Shown: one piece after another, positions 40,431 to 49,297 of the stretch
Position numbering within the stretch: the stretch's first letter is position 1
Layout of the letters: the number at the start of each line of letters is the position of its first letter
Assembly (NCBI RefSeq): GCF_028737215.1
Contig: NZ_JAQZAM010000001.1
Location: 124,001-188,000 of the forward strand
Length of the DNA stretch: 64,000 nt
DNA from: Actinomycetospora chibensis
Lineage (GTDB): Bacteria > Actinomycetota > Actinomycetes > Mycobacteriales > Pseudonocardiaceae
Direction of reading: 5' to 3'
Position numbers and translations under genes: made by a program
The notes under the pieces: generated by a model
The model's database searches: none
Seen by the model: only the letters and a program-made list of their open reading frames with translations
What the model was told of the DNA's origin: nothing

Positions 40431-41681
40431 CTACAACGGCAGCCCCAGGCCCCGGGCGATGAGCATGCGCTGGACCTCCGACGTGCCCTCGCCGATCGTG
40501 AGGATGCGGGCGTCCTGGTAGTGCCGGGTGACGGCGGTGTCCTGCATGAAGCCGTAGCCGCCCGCGACCTCGGTCGCCAGGTACGCCGCCTTGTTCGCCG
40601 CCTCCGAGGCCACGAGCTTCGCGGTGGCGGCCTCCTTCGCGATCGGCCGGCCGTGGTCGTACTTCCACGCTCCGTCGTAGGTCATCACACGCGCGGTGGC
40701 GGCCAGCGCGGCGATGTCGGCGACCTGGAAGGCCACCCCCTGATGACCCCCCAGCGGCGTGCCGAACGAGGTGCGGTCGGCGACGAAGCGCCGGGTGTCG
40801 TCCAGACAGCCGAGGGCGAGCCCCGTGCTCATCGCGGCGATCGGGAACCGGGCCCAGGTGAGGAACCCGAGTGCCTCGCGGTACCCGCGGCCCTCCTCGC
40901 CGAGCAGGGCGGAGCCCGGGACCCGGACCTCGTCGAAGAAGAGCGGGTGGGTGTCGGACGACCGCCACCCGAGCTTCGCGTAGGGCGCGCCGACGGTGAC
41001 GCCGGGTGCGTCGAGCGGCACGAGGAACGCCGAGACCGGACGCCGGGACCGGCCGTTCGCGCCCGGCGCGGCGTCGCCCGTGGCGGCGAAGAGGATGACG
41101 TAGCGGGAGAACGGGGTGCCCGAGTTCGTGATGAACTGCTTCGACCCGGAGATCACCCAGTCGCCGCCGTCGCGGCGCGCCGTCGTGGCGATGTTGCCGG
41201 CGTCGGAGCCGCCGGTGGGCTCGGTGAGCCCGAAGGACACGAAGGTCTCCCCGGTGCAGGCCCCGGGCAGCACCTCGGCCAGCAGGTCCTCGCGGCCGGC
41301 GGCGAGGTGGGCGAGCAGGGCGATGCTGATGGCCTGGACGTGGACGGTCACGGACAGGGAGGAGTCGACCCGGGCGAGCTCCTCGGCGGTGAGGCAGAGC
41401 GTGCGCAGGTCGGCGCCACCGCCGCCGTACCGCTCGTCGGCGAGCAGCCCGTAGGCGCCGAGCCGGCCGGCCGCGCGGGCGAGGTCGGCGTCGAAGACCC
41501 CCGCGATGCTGCGCTCCGCCGCGCCCGGGGCGACCTCGCGCTCGCAGAACCCCCGCAAGGTCGACTGCCACTCCCGGTGGTGGTCCTCGAGCGCCCAGGG
41601 CACCCCGTAGTCCTGGTCGTCGAGCGTGTCGGGCTCGAGCTCGGGGTCGATACCGCTGGGACGGTCGGACGTCTGTGTCAT
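40431..41681 (-). CDS. Acyl-CoA dehydrogenase
   Basis: A 416-residue FAD enzyme of the acyl-CoA dehydrogenase family. Evident blocks are GLLADERYGGGGAD, FVSFGLTEPTGGSDAGN (FAD/substrate region), WVISGSKQFITNSG, VAFQVADIAALAATARVM and the C-terminal catalytic Glu in ILTIGEGTSEVQRMLIAR. AGGAG precedes ATG 41681. Together with the acyl-CoA synthetase encoded upstream it forms a fatty- or branched-acid activation/oxidation pair. Substrate length not determinable. Confidence 0.93.
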   Translation of the reverse strand: MTQTSDRPSGIDPELEPDTLDDQDYGVPWALEDHHREWQSTLRGFCEREVAPGAAERSIAGVFDADLARAAGRLGAYGLLADERYGGGGADLRTLCLTAEELARVDSSLSVTVHVQAISIALLAHLAAGREDLLAEVLPGACTGETFVSFGLTEPTGGSDAGNIATTARRDGGDWVISGSKQFITNSGTPFSRYVILFAATGDAAPGANGRSRRPVSAFLVPLDAPGVTVGAPYAKLGWRSSDTHPLFFDEVRVPGSALLGEEGRGYREALGFLTWARFPIAAMSTGLALGCLDDTRRFVADRTSFGTPLGGHQGVAFQVADIAALAATARVMTYDGAWKYDHGRPIAKEAATAKLVASEAANKAAYLATEVAGGYGFMQDTAVTRHYQDARILTIGEGTSEVQRMLIARGLGLPL

Positions 41682-41703
41682 CGCGGGCTCCTGGTCGTGG
41701 AGG

Positions 41704-43251
41704 TCAGGCGCCGGCCACCCGACTGGCCTGCCCCGCCCAGTGCGGTTCGCGCAGGGCCTTGCGCAGCAGCTTGCCGACGACGTTCTTGGGCAGGGGGTCG
41801 TGGGTGAACTCGACGGCACCGGGCTTCTTGTAGGAGCCCAGGGCTCCGCGCACGAGCTCGGTGATCTCCGCGGCGGTGACGGTCGCGTCGGGCGCCACGC
41901 GGCAGACGGCCATCGGGGTCTCGCCCCAGCGCTCGTCCGGCACCGCGAACACGGCCACCTCGACGATCTCGGGGTGGTCGGCGATCGCGGACTCGAGCTC
42001 GGCGGGCCAGATGTTGAAGCCGCCGGAGACGATCATGTCGTCCGCCCGGTCGAGGACGTAGACGTAGCCGTTCCCGTCGATCCGACCGATGTCCCGGGTG
42101 CGGACCCACCCGTCGACGAGGCGGGTCGCGGTCAGCTCGTCGTCGTCCCAGAAGCCGCGCATCTGGCCCTCGACCTGCGCCCAGAGCTCGCCCTCCGCGC
42201 CGAGGGGCAGCACGGTGCCCTCCTCGTCACGGACCTCGATCCGCGCGAACGGCAGGACCTTGCCCGCGGCCCGCAGCGGGGACGACCCGGGGACGTCGGA
42301 GAACCACTCCTGCGGGGTCATCACGGTCAGCGGGACGGCCTCGGTCTGGCCGAACACCTGGTGCAGGACGTCGCCGAACGCCGCCCGTCCGGCCAACGCG
42401 GTGGCGTCGGTGATCGGCGCCCCGCCGACCAGCAGGCACTCCAGCGCCCCGAGGTCACGTCCGGCCCGCGAGGGATCGCCGGTGAGCATCTGCACCATCG
42501 AGGGCGGCGCGAACATGTGCGTGACGCGGTGGCGCTCCATCATCGCGAGCACCTTGGCGGGCTCGAACGCCCCGAAGAGCAGGTTGGCGCTGCCGTGCAG
42601 CCACGCCGGCAGGAACAGGTACCCCGACGCGTGCGAGATCGGCCCGGCGTGGCCGACGACGCTGTGAGTCTGCAGGTTCGGCAGGCGGTAGTACCAGTTG
42701 CGGCAGTTCACGAGCCAGTCGTGCTGGGTGTAGCCGACGCCCTTGGGTCGGCCGGTCGTGCCCGCGGAGTGCCGGATGACGTACCAGTCGTCGGCCCCGA
42801 CCCGGGTCTCCGGATCGACGGCCGACTGCGCCGCCAGCCACTCCTCGTAGCCCTCGCCCCGCACGAGCAGGTGCTCCAGGCCGGCCGCGCCGTCGGTGGG
42901 GTCGTCGAGACCCTTGACCTCGTCGGCGTGCGTCGCGTCGACGACCAGCACCCGGGTCTGCGTCTGCTCGATCATCTGCTGGTGCGCCCGGCGGGCGTTG
43001 CGCGCGTAGAGCGGGACGCGGACCGCCCCGGCGATCGCGGCACCGAGGAACAGGTCCGCCGCGCCCAGGTCGTTGTCCTCGACGCTCGCGACGCGGTCGC
43101 CCGGCCGGACCCCGAGCGCCCGCAGCCCGTTGGCGGTGCGCACCCCTCGGTCCCAGGCCTCGCCGAACGTCAGGCTCCGGCTGTCGGTGACGAGGGCCGT
43201 GCGGTCACGGTGCAGCGCCATGGCCTGGCGCATCAGGCTGGGCACGTCCAC
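41704..43251 (-). CDS. AMP-dependent acyl-CoA synthetase
   Basis: A 515-residue ANL-superfamily ligase that activates a carboxylic acid with ATP and CoA. P-loop-like motif HSAGTTGRPKGVGYTQ, A4-A5 segments GAPITDATALAG and HQVFGQTEAVPL, A8 hinge DIGRIDGNGYVYVLDRADDMIVSGGFNIWP and the catalytic lysine region LPKNVVGKLLRKAL are all present. It lies 22 bases upstream of the acyl-CoA dehydrogenase gene on the same strand. A TAACGT box with a dyad in the -35/-10 spacer (43297-43315) lies upstream. Starts at GTG 43251 after AGGAG. Confidence 0.93.
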   Translation of the reverse strand: MDVPSLMRQAMALHRDRTALVTDSRSLTFGEAWDRGVRTANGLRALGVRPGDRVASVEDNDLGAADLFLGAAIAGAVRVPLYARNARRAHQQMIEQTQTRVLVVDATHADEVKGLDDPTDGAAGLEHLLVRGEGYEEWLAAQSAVDPETRVGADDWYVIRHSAGTTGRPKGVGYTQHDWLVNCRNWYYRLPNLQTHSVVGHAGPISHASGYLFLPAWLHGSANLLFGAFEPAKVLAMMERHRVTHMFAPPSMVQMLTGDPSRAGRDLGALECLLVGGAPITDATALAGRAAFGDVLHQVFGQTEAVPLTVMTPQEWFSDVPGSSPLRAAGKVLPFARIEVRDEEGTVLPLGAEGELWAQVEGQMRGFWDDDELTATRLVDGWVRTRDIGRIDGNGYVYVLDRADDMIVSGGFNIWPAELESAIADHPEIVEVAVFAVPDERWGETPMAVCRVAPDATVTAAEITELVRGALGSYKKPGAVEFTHDPLPKNVVGKLLRKALREPHWAGQASRVAGA

Positions 43252-43296
43252 GGGCCGCTCCTCGTCGTCCGACCGGGTCCGACGCGGCGGACGTTA

Positions 43297-43315
43297 GGGG
43301 GAGCGTCCTGCCCCC
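43297..43315 (-). promoter_or_regulatory. G5/C5 dyad beside a -10 box upstream of the ligase gene
   Basis: GGGGG-N9-CCCCC directly adjoins TAACGT (43291-43296) on the minus strand. It would fall between -35 and -10, or could be a terminator of the LuxR gene. Confidence 0.3.
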
Positions 43316-43339
43316 ACTACCCACGAACGAGGGGACGCC

Positions 43340-44170
43340 TCAGGGCAGCAGGCCGCCCGCGCGGGCCCGGTGGACGGCCTCCCCCCGCGTCCGGCTGCCC
43401 AACTTGGCCATCGCGGACTTGAGGTAGGACTTGACCGTCTCGACGGTGAGCCCGAGGCGCGCACCGACCTCGCCGTTCGCGTGGCCCACCGCCACGAGGG
43501 CGAGGACGTCGAGCTCCCGGGCCGAGAGGTGCACCGCCGGCGGGGACGCCACCCCGGGCTGGTGCAGCCGCGAGGCGAGGACGTCGAGCCGGGACCGGGC
43601 GGCCGGGTCGGTGGTGCCCGCGCGCGCCGAGCGGAGGACGGCGTGCAGCTCCCGGGCCTCCTCGCGGGAGAGCAGGACGTCGCACCCGTCGGGTTCCGGC
43701 GCGGCGTGGGGTCTCGACGGGGCCGGCCGGACGGCGGCCCGCACCGTCGCGGCCATGCGGGCGAGGAACCGCTCGCCGAACTCGACCGGGCGCCGCATCG
43801 CGCCGTACACGGCGCCGTGGAGCGTGCCGTCGACCCGGACGGGCAGCGCGAAGACCGCGCGCAGTCCCTCGGCCGACACGGCCTGGTCGAACTGGTGGGT
43901 GATGCCCGGGGCGCGGGCGTAGTCGGCGACGGCGAGGGGCCGCTCGACCGCCAGGACCTTGCCGCCGAGCCCCTGCCCGACGGCGGTGACCAGGCCGTCC
44001 ATGCTCCCGGCGCGCGCGCCGCTCATGTGCCCGAGGCGGAAGGTGCCGTCCCGGGCGTCGAGCGACGCGGCGAACGCCATGTCGAGGGTCTCGACCTCCG
44101 CCAGCGCCCGCACGGCGCTCGCGAGGGGTGGGCTCGCCGCGGGACCGGGCACGGCGGGGACAGCAGCCAC
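43340..44170 (-). CDS. GAF-domain LuxR-family transcriptional regulator
   Basis: A 276-residue regulator. N-terminal GAF-like sensor (about residues 20-160: VETLDMAFAASLDARDGTFRLG, GLVTAVGQGLGGKVL, GLRAVFALPVRVDGTLHGAVYGAMRR) and a C-terminal LuxR helix-turn-helix (about 210-272: LSARELDVLALVAVGHANGEVGARLGL, then VKSYLKSAMAKLGSRTR). It probably controls the ligase/dehydrogenase pair immediately downstream. GTG 44170 gives proper spacing to GGGGAGG; GTG 44176 would overlap that site. Confidence 0.9.
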   Translation of the reverse strand: MAAVPAVPGPAASPPLASAVRALAEVETLDMAFAASLDARDGTFRLGHMSGARAGSMDGLVTAVGQGLGGKVLAVERPLAVADYARAPGITHQFDQAVSAEGLRAVFALPVRVDGTLHGAVYGAMRRPVEFGERFLARMAATVRAAVRPAPSRPHAAPEPDGCDVLLSREEARELHAVLRSARAGTTDPAARSRLDVLASRLHQPGVASPPAVHLSARELDVLALVAVGHANGEVGARLGLTVETVKSYLKSAMAKLGSRTRGEAVHRARAGGLLP

Positions 44171-44196
44171 ACACACCTCCCCGAGCCCGGACCGGG

Positions 44197-44222
44197 CACA
44201 TCGATGCTAGGTCATCGATGTG
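44197..44222. promoter_or_regulatory. 10-bp perfect inverted repeat, candidate operator
   Basis: CACATCGATG-CTAGGT-CATCGATGTG, 27 bp upstream of the LuxR-type gene and 29 bp after the uvrB stop. The core ATCGAT and 26-bp size suit a dimeric regulator; autoregulation by the adjacent LuxR protein is the simplest idea. A uvrB terminator is an alternative. Confidence 0.55.
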
Positions 44223-44250
44223 GTCCCGGTCACGAAGCCGGCGCCGGTGC

Positions 44251-46458
44251 TCAGCTGACCCCGGCCGCGTCCATCCCCCGCATCTCCTTCTTGAGATCGG
44301 CGATCTCGTCACGCAGGCGTCCGGCCAGCTCGAACTGCAGGTCGCGCGCCGCCGCCATCATCTGGTCGGTGAGCTGCTGGATGAGGTCGGCCAGCTCCGC
44401 GCGCGCCATGCCCTCGGTGCTGCGGTGCTCGACGATGCCCGAGCTGCCGCGGCCGCCGGCCTCGCCCGCCGCGCGCCGGCCGCGGGAGCTGTTGCGGGCG
44501 GACCCGCCGACCTCCACCGACTCCTCGGTGTCCTCGGCCTCGCGGTACACGCGGTCGAGGATGTCGGCGATGTTCTTGCGCAGCGGCTGGGGATCGACAC
44601 CGCGCTCGGTGTTGTAGGCGACCTGCTTCTCGCGACGCCGGTTGGTCTCGTCGATCGCGTAGCGCATGGAGTCGGTGATCTTGTCCGCGTACATGTGCAC
44701 CTGGCCCGACACGTTGCGGGCTGCGCGACCGATCGTCTGGATCAGCGAGCGCTCGCTGCGCAGGAAGCCCTCCTTGTCGGCGTCGAGGATGGCGACCAGC
44801 GACACCTCCGGGAGGTCGAGCCCCTCGCGCAGCAGGTTGATCCCGACCAGGACGTCGTACTCCCCCGAGCGCAGCTGGCGCAGCAGCTCGACGCGCCGCA
44901 GGGTGTCGACCTCGGAGTGCAGGTAGCGGACCTTGATGCCGAGCTCGAGCAGGTAGTCGGTGAGGTCCTCGGCCATCTTCTTGGTCAGCGTGGTGACCAG
45001 GACGCGCTCGTCCTTCTCGACCCGCGTGCGGATCTCGCCGACGAGGTCGTCGATCTGGCCCTTGGTCGGCTTGACCACGACCTCGGGGTCGATCAGGCCG
45101 GTGGGGCGGATGACCTGCTCGACGAACTCGCCGCCGGCCATCCGCATCTCGTAGTCGCCCGGGGTCGCCGAGAGGTAGACCGTCTGCCCGATGCGGTCGG
45201 CGAACTCCTCCCAGGTCAGCGGCCGGTTGTCGGTGGCCGACGGGAGCCGGAAGCCGTACTCGACGAGGTTGCGCTTGCGGGACATGTCGCCCTCGTACAT
45301 GCCGCCGATCTGCGGCACGGTCACGTGCGACTCGTCGATGACCAGCAGGAAGTCCTGCGGGAAGTAGTCGATCAGCGTGGCCGGCGCGGTGCCGGGGCCG
45401 CGACCGTCGATGTGACGCGAGTAGTTCTCGATGCCGGAGCAGAAGCCGACCTGGCGCATCATCTCGACGTCGTAGCTGGTGCGCATGCGCAGCCGCTGGG
45501 CCTCGAGCATCTTGCCCTGGCGCTCGAGCTCGGCCAGGCGCTCCTCCAGCTCGGCCTCGATGGCCTTGATGGCCTTCTCCATGCGCTCGGGCCCCGCGAC
45601 GTAGTGCGTCGCTGGGAAGATCCGGACGTCGTCGACCTGCCGGACCACGTCGCCGGTGAGCGGGTTGAGGTAGTAGAGCGCCTCGATCTCGTCGCCGAAG
45701 AACTCGATGCGGACCGCGAGCTCCTCGTACGCCGGGATGATCTCCACGGTGTCGCCGCGGACCCGGAACGTGCCGCGGGCGAAGGCCATGTCGTTGCGCT
45801 GGTACTGCACGTCGACCAGGGCGCGCAGCAGGGTGTCGCGGTCGAGCTCCTCGCCGACGGCCAGCTGCACCGAGCGGTCGAGGTACGACTGCGGCGTGCC
45901 GAGGCCGTAGATGCAGGACACCGAGGCGACCACGACGACGTCGCGGCGGCTCAGGAGGTTGGACGTGGCCGAGTGGCGCAGCCGCTCGACGTCCTCGTTG
46001 ATCGAGGAGTCCTTCTCGATGTAGGTGTCCGTCTGCGCGATGTACGCCTCGGGCTGGTAGTAGTCGTAGTACGAGACGAAGTACTCGACCGCGTTGTTCG
46101 GCAGCAGCTCGCGCAGCTCGTTGGCCAGCTGGGCGGCCAGGGTCTTGTTGGGCGCCATCACGAGCGTGGGGCGCTGGACCCGCTCGATGAGCCAGGCCGC
46201 GGTGGCCGACTTGCCGGTGCCGGTGGCGCCGAGCAGCACGATGTCGTGCTCCCCGCCCTTCACGCGCTTCTCGAGGTCGTCGATGGCCGCGGGCTGGTCG
46301 CCCGCCGGGGAGTACGGGCTGACGACCTCGAACGGCACACCGGTGCGCTCGATCTCGCCCACCGGGCGGTGCTCGGAGTGCGCGAGCGCCTCGTCGGGCA
46401 GCCCCTCGGGGTTCTCCCCCTCCCGGGCCGAGCCGGGAACCTCTGTCGCGAAGGCCAT
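44251..46458 (-). CDS. uvrB: Excinuclease ABC subunit B
   Basis: Nucleotide excision repair helicase-like subunit that verifies damage and loads UvrC. The 735-residue protein shows Walker [17 protein letters not shown], the beta-hairpin region [43 protein letters not shown], the helicase motifs [15 protein letters not shown] and QTIGRAARN, and the C-terminal UVR domain ([20 protein letters not shown]). About 28 extra N-terminal residues precede [17 protein letters not shown] 46458 has TAACCT 7 nt upstream. Confidence 0.97.
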   Translation of the reverse strand: MAFATEVPGSAREGENPEGLPDEALAHSEHRPVGEIERTGVPFEVVSPYSPAGDQPAAIDDLEKRVKGGEHDIVLLGATGTGKSATAAWLIERVQRPTLVMAPNKTLAAQLANELRELLPNNAVEYFVSYYDYYQPEAYIAQTDTYIEKDSSINEDVERLRHSATSNLLSRRDVVVVASVSCIYGLGTPQSYLDRSVQLAVGEELDRDTLLRALVDVQYQRNDMAFARGTFRVRGDTVEIIPAYEELAVRIEFFGDEIEALYYLNPLTGDVVRQVDDVRIFPATHYVAGPERMEKAIKAIEAELEERLAELERQGKMLEAQRLRMRTSYDVEMMRQVGFCSGIENYSRHIDGRGPGTAPATLIDYFPQDFLLVIDESHVTVPQIGGMYEGDMSRKRNLVEYGFRLPSATDNRPLTWEEFADRIGQTVYLSATPGDYEMRMAGGEFVEQVIRPTGLIDPEVVVKPTKGQIDDLVGEIRTRVEKDERVLVTTLTKKMAEDLTDYLLELGIKVRYLHSEVDTLRRVELLRQLRSGEYDVLVGINLLREGLDLPEVSLVAILDADKEGFLRSERSLIQTIGRAARNVSGQVHMYADKITDSMRYAIDETNRRREKQVAYNTERGVDPQPLRKNIADILDRVYREAEDTEESVEVGGSARNSSRGRRAAGEAGGRGSSGIVEHRSTEGMARAELADLIQQLTDQMMAAARDLQFELAGRLRDEIADLKKEMRGMDAAGVS

Positions 46459-46465
46459 GGGATCG

Positions 46466-46471
46466 AGGTTA
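46466..46471 (-). promoter_or_regulatory. -10 box of uvrB, leaderless type
   Basis: TAACCT on the minus strand ends 7 nt before the uvrB ATG. It is back to back with the TAGGGT box of the divergent DUF402 gene. Confidence 0.55.
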
Positions 46472-46500
46472 ACCGCGCCCCCCGACAGCGGGGCCCCGGC

Positions 46501-46506
46501 TAGGGT
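46501..46506 (+). promoter_or_regulatory. -10 box of first DUF402 gene
   Basis: TAGGGT followed by 8 nt and GTG 46515, identical in sequence and spacing to the box at 47095-47100. Confidence 0.6.
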
Positions 46507-46514
46507 CGCCGCTC

Positions 46515-47021
46515 GTGGGCCTGCACCCTCCGAAGATCGAGACGTTCGACGTCGCCGCCGGCACGAACACCGACCCCAAGGGCTTCGTGCGCGCCGTGGA
46601 GGTCTACCGCGAGGAGCCGTTCGGGCTCTACGTCAGCCGTCCGATGGTCGACCATCCGACGCTGACCCACCTGCGGTCGTGGTTGCTGCCCGGGCTGGGC
46701 GTCCGGGTCACCGACTTCAGCTGGCGGCCCGGCCACGAGCGCCTGCAGGACCACTACCTCGACATCGTCGACATCACCCGCGACGGGACCACCTGGTGGA
46801 CCGAGGACCACTACATCGACCTGGTCGTGCACACCGGGGAACGCACCGAGGTGCTCGACCTCGACGAGTTCGCCGAGGCCGTGGCGGCCGGCGTCCTCGA
46901 CGCGCCGCGGGCGGAGCGCGCCCTGGGGACGAGTCACCGCACGCTCGCCGGCCTGGCGGCTCACGGCCACGACCTCGACCGTTGGCTCGCCGGTCACGAG
47001 GTTGCCCTGACGTGGGAGTGA
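46515..47021 (+). CDS. DUF402 domain protein (first copy)
   Basis: A 168-residue DUF402-type protein. The family strand pattern is visible: [47 protein letters not shown], with acidic residues (Asp/Glu in [10 protein letters not shown]) where characterised relatives bind divalent metal. Some DUF402 proteins are nucleoside tri/diphosphatases; that activity is only possible here. GTG 46515 follows TAGGGT by 8 nt with no ribosome site. Next to uvrB divergently and followed by a paralogue. Confidence 0.75.
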   Translation: MGLHPPKIETFDVAAGTNTDPKGFVRAVEVYREEPFGLYVSRPMVDHPTLTHLRSWLLPGLGVRVTDFSWRPGHERLQDHYLDIVDITRDGTTWWTEDHYIDLVVHTGERTEVLDLDEFAEAVAAGVLDAPRAERALGTSHRTLAGLAAHGHDLDRWLAGHEVALTWE

Positions 47022-47094
47022 TCCCCGTCACGCCGTGAATGACACGTCTGCGATTCGGGTAGGGCCCGCTTCGGGGACCCTCCATCGAGTGTCC

Positions 47095-47100
47095 TAGGGT
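47095..47100 (+). promoter_or_regulatory. -10 box of second DUF402 gene
   Basis: TAGGGT, 8 nt before GTG 47109. Confidence 0.6.
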
Positions 47101-47108
47101 CCTGCTCC

Positions 47109-47636
47109 GTGAGCCCCGTCGTCTCCCGCCGGCTGGTCGAGGTCGTCGACATCCGTAGCGCGACCCGCACCCTCCCCCTCGCCCCGGAAGAGGTCCTCGA
47201 ACAGGCCCTCGACCGATGGCAGGTCACCGGAGGTGGCCTGCGCACCACGGTCCTGAGCCCCGACGACCCCTTCGTGCTGGCCGAGACATGCTGGTACGTG
47301 CCCGAGCACGGCCTGCGCCTGCGGCGACGCCGGCCCCGGCACACCGACGCGGCCGACGTCACCACCGAGATCGGCGCCGTGCGCATCGACGTCGACGACG
47401 CGCGGTGGCGCTGCACCGATCTCCTGCTCGGTCTGGAGATCGTGGACGGGCGCCCGGCACGGGTGGCGCACCACGCCGACTTCGCGGCCGCCGTCGCGGG
47501 CGGGGTCCTCTCGGCCACCGACGCCGACGAGGCGATGAGCACGGTGCACCGGGTGCTCGGCGAGCTCGGCGAGGCCCGCCACGACCTCGACGCGTGGACG
47601 GGGTCGCTGGGGATCGGGTCGCTGACCCGCTACTGA
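47109..47636 (+). CDS. DUF402-like paralogue (second copy, diverged)
   Basis: A 175-residue protein weakly similar to its neighbour: a matching strand block TTEIGAVRIDVDDARWRCTDLLLGLEIVDGR, then ADFAAAVAGGVLSATDADEAMSTVHRVLGEL and a C-terminal DLDAWTGSL, parallel to DLDRWLAGH in the first copy. The metal-binding acidic pattern of the first copy is changed ([10 protein letters not shown] becomes CTDLLLGLEI), so it may be catalytically dead or altered. Same promoter design as the first copy, pointing to duplication with its control region. Confidence 0.6.
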   Translation: MSPVVSRRLVEVVDIRSATRTLPLAPEEVLEQALDRWQVTGGGLRTTVLSPDDPFVLAETCWYVPEHGLRLRRRRPRHTDAADVTTEIGAVRIDVDDARWRCTDLLLGLEIVDGRPARVAHHADFAAAVAGGVLSATDADEAMSTVHRVLGELGEARHDLDAWTGSLGIGSLTRY

Positions 47637-47641
47637 TCGCA

Positions 47642-47659
47642 CCAGGCAGACCAGCCTGG
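47642..47659. terminator. Small hairpin between convergent genes
   Basis: CCAGGC-AGACCA-GCCTGG, between the DUF402 paralogue stop and the coaE stop. Short; moderate support. Confidence 0.4.
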
Positions 47660-47684
47660 AGCCGCCCGGGCCCGGCGAGACCGG

Positions 47685-48722
47685 TCAGGGCAGCGCGACC
47701 TCGGTCCGCACGGCGTCGGGGTCGGTGCGCACGCGCCGCGGGTCCTTGCGGGCGGCGTCGCGCGCCTTGACGATCCCGCGCGCCTGCTTGGCCTGGCGCC
47801 GGTCCTTCGCGTCGAGCACGAGGATGCGGGCCGGGCAGCCGGGGTCGGCCGAGCCGTGCCGGCCCGCGTCGACGACGGGGTACCCGGACACCGCGAGCGC
47901 CTCGGCGAGCTCGATCCCGGGACGGTCGGCCTCGACGAGGAGGTCGACGACGGCCGGCGCCGGCAGTCCGGGCACGGCGCCCGGACCGACGTGCTCGACG
48001 CGGCGCACCGTCTCGCCGCCGGCCACGGCGACGCGGGCGGCCAGCCGCCGGCCGACGGCGGCGCGGTCCTCGGCGGGCGTCACGATGTCGGTCGGCACCT
48101 CGACGGCGCGGCGGCGCTCGATGTTCCCGGCGAACGGGACGAGCCGGGAGTGCCACAGACGCTCGACCTGCTCGCGCAGGGCGCCCGCGGGCCCCGCGTT
48201 CTCCAGCCACACGTCGGCGGCGGCCCGGCGGGCGGCGTCGTCGGCCTGGGCCGCCATCCGGGCCCGGGCGTCCTCGACGGTCATGCCGCGCGCCTCCACG
48301 AGGCGGCTGACGCGGACGTCCACCGGGGCGTCGACGACGAGCACCAGCGCGAACGCCGCCCCCATCCCGTTCTCGACGAGCAGGGGGACGTCGTGCACGA
48401 CGACGGCGTCCTCGTCGGCCTCGGAGACCAGCTCGGCGGTCCGCCCGCCGATCAGCGGGTGCAGGATCCCGTTCAGCTTCTGCCTCTTGGCGTCGTCGGC
48501 GAAGACGATCTGCCCGAGCGCCGGCCGGTCGAGGGCCCCGTCCGCGTCGAGCACGTCCTCCCCGAACGCGGCGACGACCTCGGCGAGCCCGTCGGTACCG
48601 GGTTCGACCACCTCCCGGGCGATCGCGTCGGCGTCGATCACCACCGCGCCCAGCTCGGTCAACGTCGCCGCGACCGTCGACTTCCCCGCCCCGATCCCAC
48701 CGGTGAGTCCCAGCCTCAGCAC
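47685..48722 (-). CDS. coaE: Dephospho-CoA kinase with shortened GrpB-like C-terminal domain
   Basis: Last step of CoA synthesis. Residues 1-195 are a complete CoaE: P-loop [44 protein letters not shown] and [23 protein letters not shown]. As in mycobacteria a GrpB-like domain follows (about 205-345), recognisable by [27 protein letters not shown] and SADPGCPAR. It is about 55 residues shorter than the mycobacterial version and the initial PYDPxW-type motif is lost, so this half looks degenerate. GTG 48722 (VLRLGLTGG) chosen; GTG 48737 is possible. Confidence 0.93.
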   Translation of the reverse strand: MLRLGLTGGIGAGKSTVAATLTELGAVVIDADAIAREVVEPGTDGLAEVVAAFGEDVLDADGALDRPALGQIVFADDAKRQKLNGILHPLIGGRTAELVSEADEDAVVVHDVPLLVENGMGAAFALVLVVDAPVDVRVSRLVEARGMTVEDARARMAAQADDAARRAAADVWLENAGPAGALREQVERLWHSRLVPFAGNIERRRAVEVPTDIVTPAEDRAAVGRRLAARVAVAGGETVRRVEHVGPGAVPGLPAPAVVDLLVEADRPGIELAEALAVSGYPVVDAGRHGSADPGCPARILVLDAKDRRQAKQARGIVKARDAARKDPRRVRTDPDAVRTEVALP

Positions 48723-48858
48723 CCCCGCAGTCTGCACGAGCGGGGGTGGGCGTCACTCGACCCGGGGTCGAGACCGACCGGTGCGTCACTCGTGTCCCAG
48801 ACGTCACAACGCTATGGTGGCGCCTCACCAGCATCACACGCCTCGGGGAGTTGCCGCC

Positions 48859-49083
48859 GTGTTCCGTTCGCGCCGCACTGCGGGTTCTCACGGGGGCCGT
48901 CATCGCCTCGGCGACCCCGGTCTGGTCTCGTGCCGGGCCATCCCCCAGATCGCGGCCGCCCTCGCGGTGCCCGAGATCGCCCGCCGCGGGCTCGTCGAGC
49001 GCCTGCTCGCCGGCTCCCGGCACCTGCGCCCGGCCTTCGAGCGCTCCGCAGCGCGTCCGGCCCCCCGCGCCGCCGTCGCCTGA
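48859..49083 (+). CDS. Small hypothetical protein (74 aa)
   Basis: A 74-residue basic protein read from GTG 48859, preceded by GGGGAG at 8 nt and by TATGGT (48813-48818) as a possible -10. It begins VFRSRRTAGSHGGRHRLGD and has a helix-forming middle CRAIPQIAAALAVPEIARRGLVERLLAG. An ATG at 48814 would give 89 residues. No family recognised. Its last two codons enter the first unit of a 76-bp tandem repeat. Confidence 0.5.
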   Translation: MFRSRRTAGSHGGRHRLGDPGLVSCRAIPQIAAALAVPEIARRGLVERLLAGSRHLRPAFERSAARPAPRAAVA

Positions 49084-49227
49084 CGCCGCGAGGGCGTCCC
49101 TCGCTGCACCCTGAGCAGCCGAGGCGTCCCTCGCTCCCCCCGGGGCGCGCTTCGCCTGACGCCGCGAGGGCGTCCCTCGCCGCGCCCTACGGAGCCGAGG
49201 CGTCCCTCGCTCCCCCCGCGCGCGCCT
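49076..49227 (+). repeat. Two tandem 76-bp repeats of GAGGG/CCCTC hairpins
   Basis: Units 49076-49151 and 49152-49227 share TCGCCTGACGCCGCGAGGG, GCGTCCCTCGC and GCCGAGGCGTCCCTCGC segments. Each contains two hairpins: GCGAGGG-CGT-CCCTCGC (49088-49104, 49164-49180) and CGAGG-CGTC-CCTCG (49120-49133, 49196-49209). Located between the small gene and the rpsA terminator; non-coding. Confidence 0.75.
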
Positions 49228-49239
49228 TGGAACGACGAC

Positions 49240-49269
49240 GGGCCCCCACCCCGCGAGGGGTGAGGGCCC
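49240..49269 (-). terminator. rpsA terminator
   Basis: GGGCCC-C-CACCCC (49240-49252) pairs with GGGGTG-A-GGGCCC (49257-49269) with one internal C-A mismatch and a GCGA loop, 28 nt past the rpsA stop codon. Confidence 0.75.
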
Positions 49270-49297
49270 GAGGTCGAGCAGGTCTAGCAGCTGATGA

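Noticed and set aside
44197-44222. Intrinsic terminator of uvrB
   Set aside because: The stem is AT-balanced with ATCGAT and no U-tract, unlike the GC-rich terminators elsewhere in the window, so an operator is the preferred reading, although not proven.
48746-48858. A longer plus-strand gene starting at 48746 or 48814 before the 74-aa protein
   Set aside because: The 48746 frame yields Arg/Ser/Pro-rich low complexity. The ATG at 48814 overlaps the likely -10 box TATGGT, while GTG 48859 has a properly spaced GGGGAG.
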